Positions 8,491 to 16,736 of a stretch of DNA of 64,000 nucleotides are shown in pieces. Within the stretch, counting starts at the first letter, position 1; each line of letters begins with the position of its first letter. Source of the DNA: Butyrivibrio sp. WCD3002 (GTDB taxonomy: Bacteria > Bacillota > Clostridia > Lachnospirales > Lachnospiraceae); the NCBI RefSeq assembly GCF_000424265.1, contig NZ_AUJO01000006.1:62001-126000 (forward strand). Direction: 5' to 3'. A model generated the notes under the pieces. That model had not been told where the DNA came from, searched no databases, and worked only from the letters and a program-made list of their open reading frames with translations. The position numbers were made by a program, and so were the translations under genes.

Positions 8491-9753
8491 TCATGCCTGC
8501 TCTTTGTAAGCCATGCCGCCAAGAGAAAATCCTTTAGCAGTGCTGGTGCCGTAGGCTTCGATCTCATCAAAATCAAATTTAGACACATCCCCGGAAAATA
8601 AATTTGCTTTAGCAGGATCGAATTTTATAGCATTCTGAGCATCTTTAAGCTCTTTGATGAATTTGATTTCATAGTTTATCTTCTTGGAAAAGTAGATTAA
8701 CCCTGCAAGACCGACTACATCTGTGTTTTCATAGGCGAGTCTTGCTTCCTCCTCGAGCTTTTCCTGGAGCACGTTCTTAGGAAAATCCAAAAGTACGTCA
8801 ACGGCAGGGCCAAAGTAAGCTTCATCGACATCACCGAGACATCTGAAAAGAAAATCAATGCCCTCCTTGTTTTCCGGATACTCCAGCTGCTCTAAAAGAG
8901 TTACGCCGTTGCAGATACTGAACTCGCTTTTGTATTCATCAAAGTTCATATAATAGGCAAGCTCCACCTTTTTCTGCTGCACAGCCTTAACGGTATCCAT
9001 GACATCTTTATCTGAAAGAACTCTTTCAAAAATGTCGTTGCGGATTTTTCCCTTTTTCGATACGGGCTTGAATTTTTCCGTGCTGTGCTTCTGATCCTTG
9101 GCAGCTGTTGCCTTTTCCCACTGATAACGAACTCTGCTAAAATCGGCCTTATCGATCTCGGATTTAGGCACATTGAGAAACAGATTAAATCTGCTGTTGG
9201 CCTTCTTGGGAATGGATGTATAGCAGATGCCTCTGTCCTCAAAGAAGCTGTTAAGCTCTGCCTGAATGCTCTCCTTCTTTGCCCTGCGGGGAAGTCTGAT
9301 AACTCCGCCATCTATGGAATAAAGCTCATTGTTTTCAGGATTGTAGCCGCAGATAAGGTCAACCGGCATATATCCGCCGAGAATGCATACCCACTTATCG
9401 TCGTCGCTGATCTTTACATGATTGAGCAGCTTGCCATCTCTGGTGTAATACTTCTGAAATTTAGCTTTTCTGATGATCTTCATGACCTGTCTCTTATTAA
9501 GCATATCCCCGAAATGCGGGAGCTTATTAAAAAAGCTCACCTTTTTGCCATGTTCACCATAAAATTCCTTAAGTAAAATATATATTCCGTAAAAACATAA
9601 GCCTATAAAAGGAATGACGCATAAGGTTACCAGTTTTCCTGCCAGTGTATCCTGCATCATATAAACATTGTATGCCTTGATGGAATAATCAATTCCAACA
9701 TATCCAAATAAAAACATCACTGTCCATAAGAACAGCTTTTCAAAAAAAGACAT
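8491..9753 (-). CDS. Membrane protein of unknown function
   Basis: A 420-residue protein I do not recognise. Two hydrophobic segments occur near residues 5-25 and 42-63 and the rest is predicted soluble and cytoplasmic. A short motif region (DGKLLNHVKISDDDKWVCILGG) is followed by a mixed acidic/basic region and a helical C-terminal third (LEEEARLAYENTDVVGLAGL) ending EAYGTSTAKGFSLGGMAYKE. There is no catalytic signature. Positions 9754-9912 separate it from the DUF4342 gene upstream. Its 3' end abuts the palindromic repeat array. Confidence 0.7.
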   Translation of the reverse strand: MSFFEKLFLWTVMFLFGYVGIDYSIKAYNVYMMQDTLAGKLVTLCVIPFIGLCFYGIYILLKEFYGEHGKKVSFFNKLPHFGDMLNKRQVMKIIRKAKFQKYYTRDGKLLNHVKISDDDKWVCILGGYMPVDLICGYNPENNELYSIDGGVIRLPRRAKKESIQAELNSFFEDRGICYTSIPKKANSRFNLFLNVPKSEIDKADFSRVRYQWEKATAAKDQKHSTEKFKPVSKKGKIRNDIFERVLSDKDVMDTVKAVQQKKVELAYYMNFDEYKSEFSICNGVTLLEQLEYPENKEGIDFLFRCLGDVDEAYFGPAVDVLLDFPKNVLQEKLEEEARLAYENTDVVGLAGLIYFSKKINYEIKFIKELKDAQNAIKFDPAKANLFSGDVSKFDFDEIEAYGTSTAKGFSLGGMAYKEQA

Positions 9754-9842
9754 TACTATTACCTGTAAAACACTTTCTAATAAAAAAACACGTTGAAATT
9801 TTTACAAAACAGAACCCATTATAACAGAAAGTTTCATTAATG

Positions 9843-9876
9843 CCAAAGAGAGCTGATGGGGGTCAGCTCTCTTTGG
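9843..9876 (-). terminator. Hairpin downstream of the DUF4342 gene
   Basis: Perfect 14-bp stem CCAAAGAGAGCTGA/TCAGCTCTCTTTGG with a six-base loop. It sits 37 bp after the stop of the minus-strand gene at 9913-10302. A clear T tract is missing, so it may be a weak terminator or mRNA-end stabiliser. Confidence 0.55.
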
Positions 9877-9912
9877 TAAAGCAAAAAACTAAAAATATTG
9901 TGGGTGTGAAGT

Positions 9913-10302
9913 TTACTTTACTTCATTGGTTGAGCCATCTTTTTTAACAACGATGAGCTTGCAACCAAGACCGAATGCTGCAACAGTTCCTGCTATAAGT
10001 GCCCAGGGTGCTGCTGCAAGTCCAAGAATACCGCCGATGATTCCTACATTAAGCGGAACGCTGAGTACTATCTGATCGTCCTTCTTAACCTGGATTCTAT
10101 CGACATTGCCTTCCTCTACAACTTTCTTAAGCTTTTCGATCAGTTCCTTGACATCATCAGCAATGTTTTTATCGTCTGCCTTGATAAGATTAACTGCGGC
10201 ATCAACATTGCCCTCTGTCTGTTCAAGAGCTGCCTTTGCTGTCTGATAGTTAACTCCTGTAAGTTCCATTACCTTTTCAATAGCTTCAAGTGTGATGTTC
10301 AT
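9913..10302 (-). CDS. DUF4342 protein with N-terminal UBA/TS-N-like domain
   Basis: A 129-residue protein. Residues 1-42 form a UBA/TS-N-like three-helix unit (MELTGVNYQTAKAALEQTEG, then NVDAAVNLIK) as in elongation factor Ts. A short amphipathic helix follows (ELIEKLKKVVEEGNVD), then the DUF4342 core with VKKDDQIVLSVPLNVGIIGG and a hydrophobic segment (APWALIAGTVAAFGLG) that may insert in the membrane. Known family members pair these two parts; no function is established. The start has AAGGAGGAGACAAC directly upstream. It appears to be transcribed alone. Confidence 0.85.
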   Translation of the reverse strand: MNITLEAIEKVMELTGVNYQTAKAALEQTEGNVDAAVNLIKADDKNIADDVKELIEKLKKVVEEGNVDRIQVKKDDQIVLSVPLNVGIIGGILGLAAAPWALIAGTVAAFGLGCKLIVVKKDGSTNEVK

Positions 10303-10377
10303 GTTGTCTCCTCCTTAAACTTTCACAATATAAAAATCATGTTCATCTTCGTTTGTTATTGCCCCCTTCTGTTTGGC

Positions 10378-10390
10378 AACAACTGTTGTT
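10378..10390. promoter_or_regulatory. Short palindrome in the DUF4342/BspA divergent region
   Basis: AACAAC-T-GTTGTT is a perfect 13-bp inverted repeat. The 334-bp gap (10303-10636) also holds a TTTAAGGAGGAGACAAC leader for DUF4342 and the promoter for the BspA-like gene at its other end; I see nothing else in it. The core CAACTGTTG also occurs in the candidate TetR operator near 2794. Confidence 0.35.
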
Positions 10391-10561
10391 TGTTTATGTT
10401 ATTATTCTAATCTGCCGGAAGCTTCTGTTACATAACATATAGAGCAAATATAACTACTCTATTTTCCCCCAATCGGAGAATTATGAACGGTTTAATGTCA
10501 AAATGCCCTTTTTTTGAATGCTGGCATAGAAAATAAATGATATTTCGTCAAGTAACGCACG

Positions 10562-10590
10562 TTGCTTATATCATGCTTATACTTTATTAT
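10562..10590 (+). promoter_or_regulatory. Sigma-A type promoter for the BspA-like gene
   Basis: TTGCTT (10562-10567), 17 bp, TATTAT (10585-10590). It would start transcription about 40 nt before the ATG at 10637, whose site GGGAGG is at 10625-10630. Confidence 0.5.
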
Positions 10591-10636
10591 TATATGGGGT
10601 TAATGAGGGGGTATACGGAAATGGTGGGAGGTTACT

Positions 10637-11641
10637 ATGAAAAAAGTACAGGCAACTATTAACCGCATAGTCTTCGCATTTGCGATGGCTATCATTATGT
10701 TTTTCGGTTGGAAAACAAATGCTCTTGCAGCAGGCGATGAAATCGTAGTGGATTTTTCAAACGGCCAGCCCAAGAGTTTCGATTTTCAGAAATACGCTCC
10801 CACTGTTAGCAGTGTGACAAAAAGTAGCGATCTTGATGATGATGCAAAGGCAGTGATGTCTCTGACTTATATTTTAGATTCGTTGGAAGAAATATCCTTA
10901 AATCAAGATTCCGCGAGAGGTGCGGAGTTCATTATCTCCGCTGCTCCTAATCAGAGTATCAGCTTTAATACCAGTGATGACTATAGCTTTTTTTACGCTG
11001 ATCCCAAGTCATCAGTTGGTACTTATGAAGCTGTTGTAACAAAGAATTCCATGCGCAAAGGACTTACAAATGAAGACATTGATTACGTTTTTCACGTTGT
11101 AGAGTATCTCTATGGAATCAACGCAACAAACGCTAATGGGGATAGATATTTCAAGCTTAAGCTTCTTTTCAGTAACCCCGGCTACGGCTATGTAAGATTG
11201 AACGAAAACGGCACAGTTGAAAGAATTATCCGCGAAAACAGTTTTTCTGAAAACAACTGCTCATACGAAGTAACAGCTGATGATGAGGTAAAATTTACCG
11301 GTGTTACCAAAAAGACTAAATCAGTAAATATCCCTGACACAGTAATGCATCAGGGATACACCTATAAAGTGACAGCTATTGCTGATAAAGCACTTTCAGG
11401 AAACGGCAAGGTAACCAGTGTAACTATCGGAAGTAACGTAAGATCAATCGGAAAATCCGCTTTCGAAAAATGTAAAAAGCTTAAAAAGGCAAAGATAAAT
11501 ACTACCGCCCTTACATCTGTTGGAAAAAGAGCTTTCGCAAAGAACGCAAGCGGCTTTACAGCAAAGGTTCCGAAGGCTAAGTACAAGGCTTATAAGAAGC
11601 TGTTTAAAAAGAGCGGTTCTTCCGTAAAGCTTAAAAAATAA
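10637..11641 (+). CDS. Secreted BspA-like (LRR_5) leucine-rich repeat protein
   Basis: A 334-residue protein with a signal peptide (hydrophobic AFAMAIIMFFGWKTNALA, cleavage near residue 32). Residues ~35-215 form a domain I do not recognise. Residues ~225-334 are a short BspA-type region: VNIPDTVMHQGYTYKVTAIA, VTSVTIGSNVRSIGKSAFEKC, KLKKAKI and TSVGKRAFAKN, ending in the Lys-rich cap typical of this family (VPKAKYKAYKKLFKKSG). BspA-like proteins are surface adhesins or carbohydrate-contact proteins; the ligand here is unknown. It has its own promoter and a strong terminator shared with the convergent PspC gene. Confidence 0.85.
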   Translation: MKKVQATINRIVFAFAMAIIMFFGWKTNALAAGDEIVVDFSNGQPKSFDFQKYAPTVSSVTKSSDLDDDAKAVMSLTYILDSLEEISLNQDSARGAEFIISAAPNQSISFNTSDDYSFFYADPKSSVGTYEAVVTKNSMRKGLTNEDIDYVFHVVEYLYGINATNANGDRYFKLKLLFSNPGYGYVRLNENGTVERIIRENSFSENNCSYEVTADDEVKFTGVTKKTKSVNIPDTVMHQGYTYKVTAIADKALSGNGKVTSVTIGSNVRSIGKSAFEKCKKLKKAKINTTALTSVGKRAFAKNASGFTAKVPKAKYKAYKKLFKKSGSSVKLKK

Positions 11642-11654
11642 GTTCAGCTAAACG

Positions 11655-11691
11655 AAAAAAGTGATGCGCATCAAAAGCGCATCACTTTTTT
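11655..11691. terminator. Bidirectional intrinsic terminator
   Basis: A perfect 15-bp stem AAAAAAGTGATGCGC/GCGCATCACTTTTTT with a seven-base loop, A tract on one side and T tract on the other. It sits between the convergent BspA-like gene (ends 11641) and the PspC gene (ends 11694) and serves both. Confidence 0.92.
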
Positions 11692-11693
11692 AT

Positions 11694-12014
11694 TTACTTC
11701 ATGTATGAAACATTATCAGACTTAAGTGTAAAGCCTACAGGCTCCTCTGACTCTTCATAATAAGGTTTTGCCGAGTACGTGTTCTGTTCGTAAAAATTCT
11801 TTTCTTCTATTCTTTTATAGTCTTCGCTTTGCTGCGGTGCATCATCCATTATGATTGCTGCGATTATGTAAGGAAGAATTCCAACGCCGCCCACAAATAC
11901 AAGAAGTGCATAAATGATTCTTATAATTGTTGGATCGATTCCGAAATATTCTGCGATTCCTCCGCAAACGCCACATACTTTTTTATCTCTACTTTTATAA
12001 AGTCTTCCTCTCAT
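11694..12014 (-). CDS. PspC domain membrane protein (copy 1)
   Basis: About 106 residues from ATG 12014 (AAAGGGG 8 nt upstream; a GTG at 12020 is less likely). The first ~60 residues are a full PspC domain: RLYKSRDKKVCGVCGGIAEY, FGIDPTIIRIIYALLVF, then a hydrophobic GGVGILPYIIAAIIM segment. PspC proteins sit in the inner membrane in phage-shock-type envelope stress responses; in Firmicutes they often act without the other Psp proteins, and none is visible here. The C-terminal tail is acidic and ends with EEPVGFTL. The second copy at 57098-57418 shares this tail motif and the leader sequence. Confidence 0.9.
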   Translation of the reverse strand: MRGRLYKSRDKKVCGVCGGIAEYFGIDPTIIRIIYALLVFVGGVGILPYIIAAIIMDDAPQQSEDYKRIEEKNFYEQNTYSAKPYYEESEEPVGFTLKSDNVSYMK

Positions 12015-12179
12015 GACCACTACCCCTTTCCTTCTCTCGAAGCAACTTACTTTTTTATAAGTATTTTAATTCGTAAAGTGCCCGGTGAAAACACCTGTTG
12101 TGGCAAAATTGTAATATTTATTCCTCTTTTCCTGCATGTGACGTTTCTTTTTACGAAAACATCATATATCCAAAGAAAT

Positions 12180-12214
12180 AAACGAACCCTTATCACACTG
12201 AAAAAGGTTCGTTT
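12180..12214 (-). terminator. Intrinsic terminator of the macro-domain gene
   Basis: Stem AAACGAACC/GGTTCGTTT (9 bp) with a 17-base loop, followed in the minus direction by ATTTCTTT, starting 28 bp after the stop at 12242. The rest of the gap 12015-12241 shows no gene. Confidence 0.65.
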
Positions 12215-12241
12215 TACACTGAAATGAATTACTGTTTATTC

Positions 12242-12751
12242 TCACATATTTGCAGCCACGGTCTGATAGATAACGTAGTCCTCTTCGCTGAAATTGACGA
12301 TTGTTATCTCGATATCATAACCTGAGTTTTCCTCAAGCCACTCTCTCACTGTTTTAAGTGCAATTACTGCAGCTTCCTTTTTGGGATAACCGTATACTCC
12401 TGTGGAAATGCCGGGAAATGCTATGCTGTGAAGATCATTTGCTTTTGCTGTTTCCAGGCTGTTCCAATAGCAGTTTCGAAGGACAGTCGCGTCAGTATCC
12501 CTGCCGCTGTAAATGGGGCCAACCGTGTGAATAACATGCTTTGCGGGAAGCTTGTAGCCCTTTGTGATCTTGGCTTCTCCGGTTCTGCAGCCATTAAGCG
12601 TTCTGCACTCGGCAAGAAGCTCAGGGCCGGCAGCTCTGTGAATTGCGCCGTCAACGCCGCCACCTCCAAGAAGGCTCGAATTTGCCGCGTTTACAATGGC
12701 ATCTACTTTTAATTTTGTTATATCACCTGTGTGGTATTTTATTGAACTCAT
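12242..12751 (-). CDS. Macro domain protein, O-acetyl-ADP-ribose deacetylase type
   Basis: A 169-residue single macro domain. The signature is clear: [20 protein letters not shown] with the ADP-ribose-binding Asn, [34 protein letters not shown] and [12 protein letters not shown] (the phosphate loop). These match the YmdB/MacroD class, which hydrolyses O-acetyl-ADP-ribose and removes mono-ADP-ribose from acidic residues. It is cytoplasmic. Length and start (GAGATG leader) are normal. It stands alone, with its own terminator downstream; no sirtuin or ADP-ribosyltransferase lies beside it. Confidence 0.93.
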   Translation of the reverse strand: MSSIKYHTGDITKLKVDAIVNAANSSLLGGGGVDGAIHRAAGPELLAECRTLNGCRTGEAKITKGYKLPAKHVIHTVGPIYSGRDTDATVLRNCYWNSLETAKANDLHSIAFPGISTGVYGYPKKEAAVIALKTVREWLEENSGYDIEITIVNFSEEDYVIYQTVAANM

Positions 12752-12852
12752 TTCATCTCCTCTTAAGCGCCGGTTTTATAGAACTGATTTAATTACCTCT
12801 GATTCACCGATATATTCACATCGACCAAATAGCAAGCATCCTAAATGGTTCG

Positions 12853-14658
12853 TTATCCTGCAAAATTAAGACCGTTAAAACACTCTGTAATTAACGCCGA
12901 TCCAAGCATTCCGTCTGTATAAGTAAGGACATATCGTCCATCCTCCATGGCATAATAGATTCTGTAAAGTCCCGGATAACTCTCAACCTTTAAGTCTATA
13001 AAGGTTTTGCCGTCTGTGCGATAAGGAGTCACCATATTATCCTGCCAGATGGCATTTGCAACGCCCTTGGTAGCATTTTCATCTGCCATCAAATCGCATG
13101 GTATCAGCTTTGATGCAGAAATGTATGGCTCAGCGCCTGTCTGATAATACATGAACTCCTCAATGGGTTCAGGCATACCATCAGCACCAATCTTACATCT
13201 CTGGGTAAGGAACTGAGTACCCAGAATCTGCTGCGAGCTTTCTACAAAGAAATCCTCCGGATCTGTGGGATAGGTATACTCGTATTCAGCACCCTCTTTC
13301 ATCTTCCAAAAAGCTATGGCTCCGTTCAGATCATATAAATGAGTGAAGCTTTTTCCATCAAATTTGTACATGGCAGTCATCAGATAATCGCTGTCGGAAG
13401 TGTACTGCATGTAGAGATAATGGAATTTTGCTGCATCATTTGTTCTAAACCAAAAGCAGTCAAGACCGCGCATAGCATAATAATACAGGTCACCTTCATT
13501 AGGCATTTCATAGTCTTTGCCGTTGATGTTAAGGAAAAAGCTTGTGGTCATGTCGTTTTCATCCACAGCCATATCATAAGTTATGGTTTCAGCTTTTCCA
13601 TCGCCGTCCAGATCTGCGCTGCAGCTCTCTTTTCCGGGCCCCGGAATGTTAAAGTATGCTATTTTTTCTGACTGCATATTTGCAGGATTTCTCTCATCAT
13701 CTACTGAATCAGATTCACCTAAATAATCCTTAAAGGGTGTGATCTCAAGTTTGGGACATGGCGGATCGGCTTCATATCCCCATATACCTTCAGCTCCTTC
13801 CGGGATGAATTCTTCGGAAGCAGCTATCTCATCACTTCCTGTGGTGTTGGTGAAATATTTAAGCTCACCGTTTACTTCATCTGAAAAATAGTAGGTATCC
13901 CAAACAATCTCTGTTCCATCATCGCTTAAATGGCAGGTTCCGAGATATGTATTCATAGCGCCGCCGGAACCAAGATAGGAAAACTTCCCATCTCCAATCC
14001 ATTCGTAGCTGTTGCGGGCCCAGCCTTCTATTGTCATGTGGGGTTCACCATTTTTCAGCGTGTAGCAGCCAAGAACAACACTGTGGGGCTCGCCGTCTTC
14101 ATATTCATTATCCTTATTATCGGCAATTATCAGCTCCGGAATTCCGTCTCTACTGATATCTGTGAAAATATAGCCCACATATTCCATAAGATCGGGCTTT
14201 TCCCAATAATTTGCGATCTCCATAAGCCCCATGGGCGTATAGATCGTCATGTTCTCATAATAATTTTCATTTGTGATACAATCGTAGGCCTCATCCAGAA
14301 CAGGCTTGTATTTAGCAACGTAATCTGCATCTTTATCTGCGTTTGAAGTGCTGTCTGCGCTGGCAGAATCGACGGAAGATCCACCATCAGAAGCTCCATC
14401 GCTGTCAGTAGATGAATCACCGGCAGAAGCAGAATCATCCTGCTGCGGCGAAGCTTCGTCAGTGCCGCTTTGTTCGGCGTTTTCCGTATCCGAGCCGCTA
14501 TTGTCCTGATCGGCGTCAACTGCCTTTGTAGGCGCAGCGGTCTGTCCTTCTGTATCAGCTGCGGAAGAATCCGTCGTAGCCTTATTTCCTGAACAACCGC
14601 ACAGTATTGTAAGTGTGAGTCCTAAACCAAGAATTTTTAGAAATGATCTTTTAACCAT
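12853..14658 (-). CDS. Large lipoprotein of unknown function
   Basis: About 601 residues. ATG 14658 (GAGGGGGAT upstream) opens VKRSFLKILGLGLTLTILCGC, with LCGC as lipobox, so the mature N-terminal Cys should be lipidated and the protein anchored outside the membrane. A long Ser/Asp/Ala/Glu linker (about residues 25-105) precedes a globular domain. An EF-hand-like segment, DLDGDGKAETITYDM, suggests Ca binding, and a second similar strand is DISRDGIPELIIAD. The region resembles repeat/dockerin-like or VCBS-type calcium loops but I cannot assign a family. The gene stands alone. Confidence 0.75.
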   Translation of the reverse strand: MVKRSFLKILGLGLTLTILCGCSGNKATTDSSAADTEGQTAAPTKAVDADQDNSGSDTENAEQSGTDEASPQQDDSASAGDSSTDSDGASDGGSSVDSASADSTSNADKDADYVAKYKPVLDEAYDCITNENYYENMTIYTPMGLMEIANYWEKPDLMEYVGYIFTDISRDGIPELIIADNKDNEYEDGEPHSVVLGCYTLKNGEPHMTIEGWARNSYEWIGDGKFSYLGSGGAMNTYLGTCHLSDDGTEIVWDTYYFSDEVNGELKYFTNTTGSDEIAASEEFIPEGAEGIWGYEADPPCPKLEITPFKDYLGESDSVDDERNPANMQSEKIAYFNIPGPGKESCSADLDGDGKAETITYDMAVDENDMTTSFFLNINGKDYEMPNEGDLYYYAMRGLDCFWFRTNDAAKFHYLYMQYTSDSDYLMTAMYKFDGKSFTHLYDLNGAIAFWKMKEGAEYEYTYPTDPEDFFVESSQQILGTQFLTQRCKIGADGMPEPIEEFMYYQTGAEPYISASKLIPCDLMADENATKGVANAIWQDNMVTPYRTDGKTFIDLKVESYPGLYRIYYAMEDGRYVLTYTDGMLGSALITECFNGLNFAG

Positions 14659-14802
14659 ATCCCCCTCGATTCTTTTCACGAATTTAACTTCTTTTCCACC
14701 ACAATAATTATAGCGAAAAGGTCATGATTTTAGAGTACGAAAAATGAAGGAATCCGTGCATAATTCGTACTTGACAGCTTAGTATATACGTGATTTTAGA
14801 AT

Positions 14803-15267
14803 TCAGTTCAGAGAATCAAAAATGACAGAGATGAGATGCTTATAATCCGGAATCATATGCGCGAGATAATTATTTTCAAAATAGGCCATGGTACCCACTC
14901 CCGGGAAAAAATGTGCCATGCGCCAGAGGTAATAACCGATAGTGATAATAAGCAAAATTCCAAGAATTATTCCAAAGCCTTTTATTTTGCGATCACAGAC
15001 ATATCGATTCCAAAAGGCATAAAGAATAAACGCTATCCACAGAACCGATGTGGCATTATAAGTCAGTGCTTCCATGGGATGAAGCGTTAAGAACGAAAAG
15101 AAAGCCCGGGTGAGGCCGCATCCGGGACACGGAAGCCCCGTAAGCAGCACCATCGGGCAAAATTTATGAAATACAAGAACTACTCCGCCCCAAATAAGTA
15201 ATACTATCAATATGACCTTTCGATTTTGAATAATATCCTTAATAAGACGGTTTAATGCTTTAGTCAT
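14803..15267 (-). CDS. DUF2752 membrane protein
   Basis: A 154-residue protein with about four hydrophobic segments. GLPCPGCGLTRAFFSFLTLHPMEA carries the conserved PCPGCG-TRA motif that defines DUF2752. The family is widespread in Bacteroidetes and Firmicutes and has no known activity; the paired Cys may bind a metal or be redox-active (inference). The gene starts 4 bp after the stop of the 15272-15601 gene, so the two form one operon. Confidence 0.85.
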   Translation of the reverse strand: MTKALNRLIKDIIQNRKVILIVLLIWGGVVLVFHKFCPMVLLTGLPCPGCGLTRAFFSFLTLHPMEALTYNATSVLWIAFILYAFWNRYVCDRKIKGFGIILGILLIITIGYYLWRMAHFFPGVGTMAYFENNYLAHMIPDYKHLISVIFDSLN

Positions 15268-15271
15268 GCTT

Positions 15272-15601
15272 TTAACTCAAACTGTTTGCAAGTTCAATAA
15301 GCGCAGCTCCGAGAAATACATAAGTGATTATGCCAATAATAGCCCAGATAAGCGCCCAGATAAGCTGTGCCTTAGCCCAGTTGGACTTTGATTTCTTTGC
15401 ACTGCCACCAAATGCCCATACAAAAAGCATTATCAGACCTACACAGGGAATTGTAGTAAGAAAAATGGTTAATACCCAATCTCCTACAGAGGTTACTTCC
15501 TCTACCGGCGGCATCTGAACATAAGTTGTGTTGTTCACCGGCGGAACAGGCTGTGAATACTGTGGCTGCTGATTCCCGTTCATGTTGTTGTTTTCATCCA
15601 T
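15272..15601 (-). CDS. Small Pro/Gln-rich membrane protein
   Basis: 109 residues: an Asn/Gln/Pro-rich cytoplasmic head (about 35 residues), a first membrane segment (SVGDWVLTIFLTTIPCVGLI), a short basic loop (GGSAKKSKSNWAKAQ) and a second segment (LIWALIWAIIGIITYVFLGA). This layout is shared by many short Firmicute proteins found beside DUF2752 or DUF4339-type genes. The start has GAGGAGGAAATAACA. It is first in an operon with the DUF2752 gene. No function can be assigned. Confidence 0.78.
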   Translation of the reverse strand: MDENNNMNGNQQPQYSQPVPPVNNTTYVQMPPVEEVTSVGDWVLTIFLTTIPCVGLIMLFVWAFGGSAKKSKSNWAKAQLIWALIWAIIGIITYVFLGAALIELANSLS

Positions 15602-15626
15602 TGTTATTTCCTCCTCATAATATGAC

Positions 15627-15651
15627 CTGTAGTCTCTACAGAATAATTATA
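15627..15651 (-). promoter_or_regulatory. TATAAT -10 box with an adjacent palindrome
   Basis: A perfect -10, TATAAT, lies on the minus strand at 15646-15651. The dyad CTGTAG-TCT-CTACAG (15627-15641) sits just downstream, near the expected start of transcription, where a bound repressor would block the promoter. No clear -35 is visible. Confidence 0.4.
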
Positions 15652-15716
15652 CATGAGGAGGAAAGTTATTATATAAAAAAACAATAAAATTATATTGAAA
15701 TAACAATAACCTCAAA

Positions 15717-16712
15717 TCAACCGTTTGATGATGTTGTAGATGTTACTGTGGTTGCTGCAATGATAGCTACAAGCATAGCTGTCTCTTGCGCAATTACTTC
15801 TGCAAGGGTTCCGCCAAGTACGGATGCACTATTCTTGAGGTTATCATCAGAATAAACGCCTGAAATGATCATTGCACCAAACATAAGTCTGGTATATTTA
15901 TTCATATCAAAGGTTTCAAAGCCCTTCTGGCCCTTCAGATATTTTGCCACTTCGATGACCTCGCTTACAAGCTCATCTCTGTCAGCATCGATATCAATGA
16001 GGGTTCCAAGAGATGCAAGCTCATAGTCCTTACCATATTTCTCTCCTGCTTCCTTGAAAGCATCGAAGAATGAAAGAACCTTTTCAACTTTCTCGCTGCA
16101 CTCTCCACCATAAGTAGTAAGTACCTGAGCAAGAGAATAAGCTGCATTTTCGTGGAAAGCAAAGCTCTTTTTTACGCTCTGGAATGTCTCTTCAAGCTCA
16201 GCAAGAATATCTTCTGTATCCTTATCAGTCATGGCAAGAAGAACTGCAATGCATATATCCTCATCAGAAGTAAGGAAAGGATGCTGGCTCTTCATTCCCT
16301 TGATGATCGCATCTGTTTTTTCGATGATATTGTCTGCTTCTGCAGCTTTGCCTGTACTAACAATGGTCATGGAAGCCATTACTTTGTAGGAAGATCCAAA
16401 GAATTTGCCCTTATTGAACTTCTCATAAACCTCGATAAGCTCATCAAGAAATTTCTCAGGATTCTCACTGACTGCCATTTTAGCTGACACAACCAGCTCG
16501 TTATTGCCTCTGAGCTCTGAAAAAGCACCCTTTCTATCGCGAAGAAGCTTCCTGCATTCCTTCATGTGCTCAGCATCTGCAACCTTGTCCTTCTCTGTGA
16601 AAGTTGCAGCTGCAACTGTTGTGATAAGACCGTTCTCAAACATGAAGCCCTTGTGAATAAGATCTCTGTTTGAAACCAGTAACTCACTTCTTTTCTGTAC
16701 TTTTTCTTTCAT
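15717..16712 (-). CDS. DUF4003 family protein
   Basis: A 331-residue, largely helical protein of the DUF4003 family. It opens KRSELLVSNRDLIHKGFMFENGLI and has repeated helical pairs such as MASMTIVSTGKAAEADNIIE and CIAVLLAMTDKDTEDILAEL. The end, VAIIAATTVTSTTSSNG, is a hydrophobic stretch then a Ser/Thr tail. Family function is unknown. AAAGGAGAGAGAAGGT precedes the ATG. It begins 24 bp after the carB stop codon, so it is likely expressed with carB, although a pathway link is not evident. Confidence 0.82.
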   Translation of the reverse strand: MKEKVQKRSELLVSNRDLIHKGFMFENGLITTVAAATFTEKDKVADAEHMKECRKLLRDRKGAFSELRGNNELVVSAKMAVSENPEKFLDELIEVYEKFNKGKFFGSSYKVMASMTIVSTGKAAEADNIIEKTDAIIKGMKSQHPFLTSDEDICIAVLLAMTDKDTEDILAELEETFQSVKKSFAFHENAAYSLAQVLTTYGGECSEKVEKVLSFFDAFKEAGEKYGKDYELASLGTLIDIDADRDELVSEVIEVAKYLKGQKGFETFDMNKYTRLMFGAMIISGVYSDDNLKNSASVLGGTLAEVIAQETAMLVAIIAATTVTSTTSSNG

Positions 16713-16736
16713 ACCTTCTCTCTCCTTTGGTGTTTT

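Noticed and set aside
8250-8588. ORFs across the palindrome at 8356-8486 on both strands
   Set aside because: They run over inverted repeat DNA with no starts or family match.
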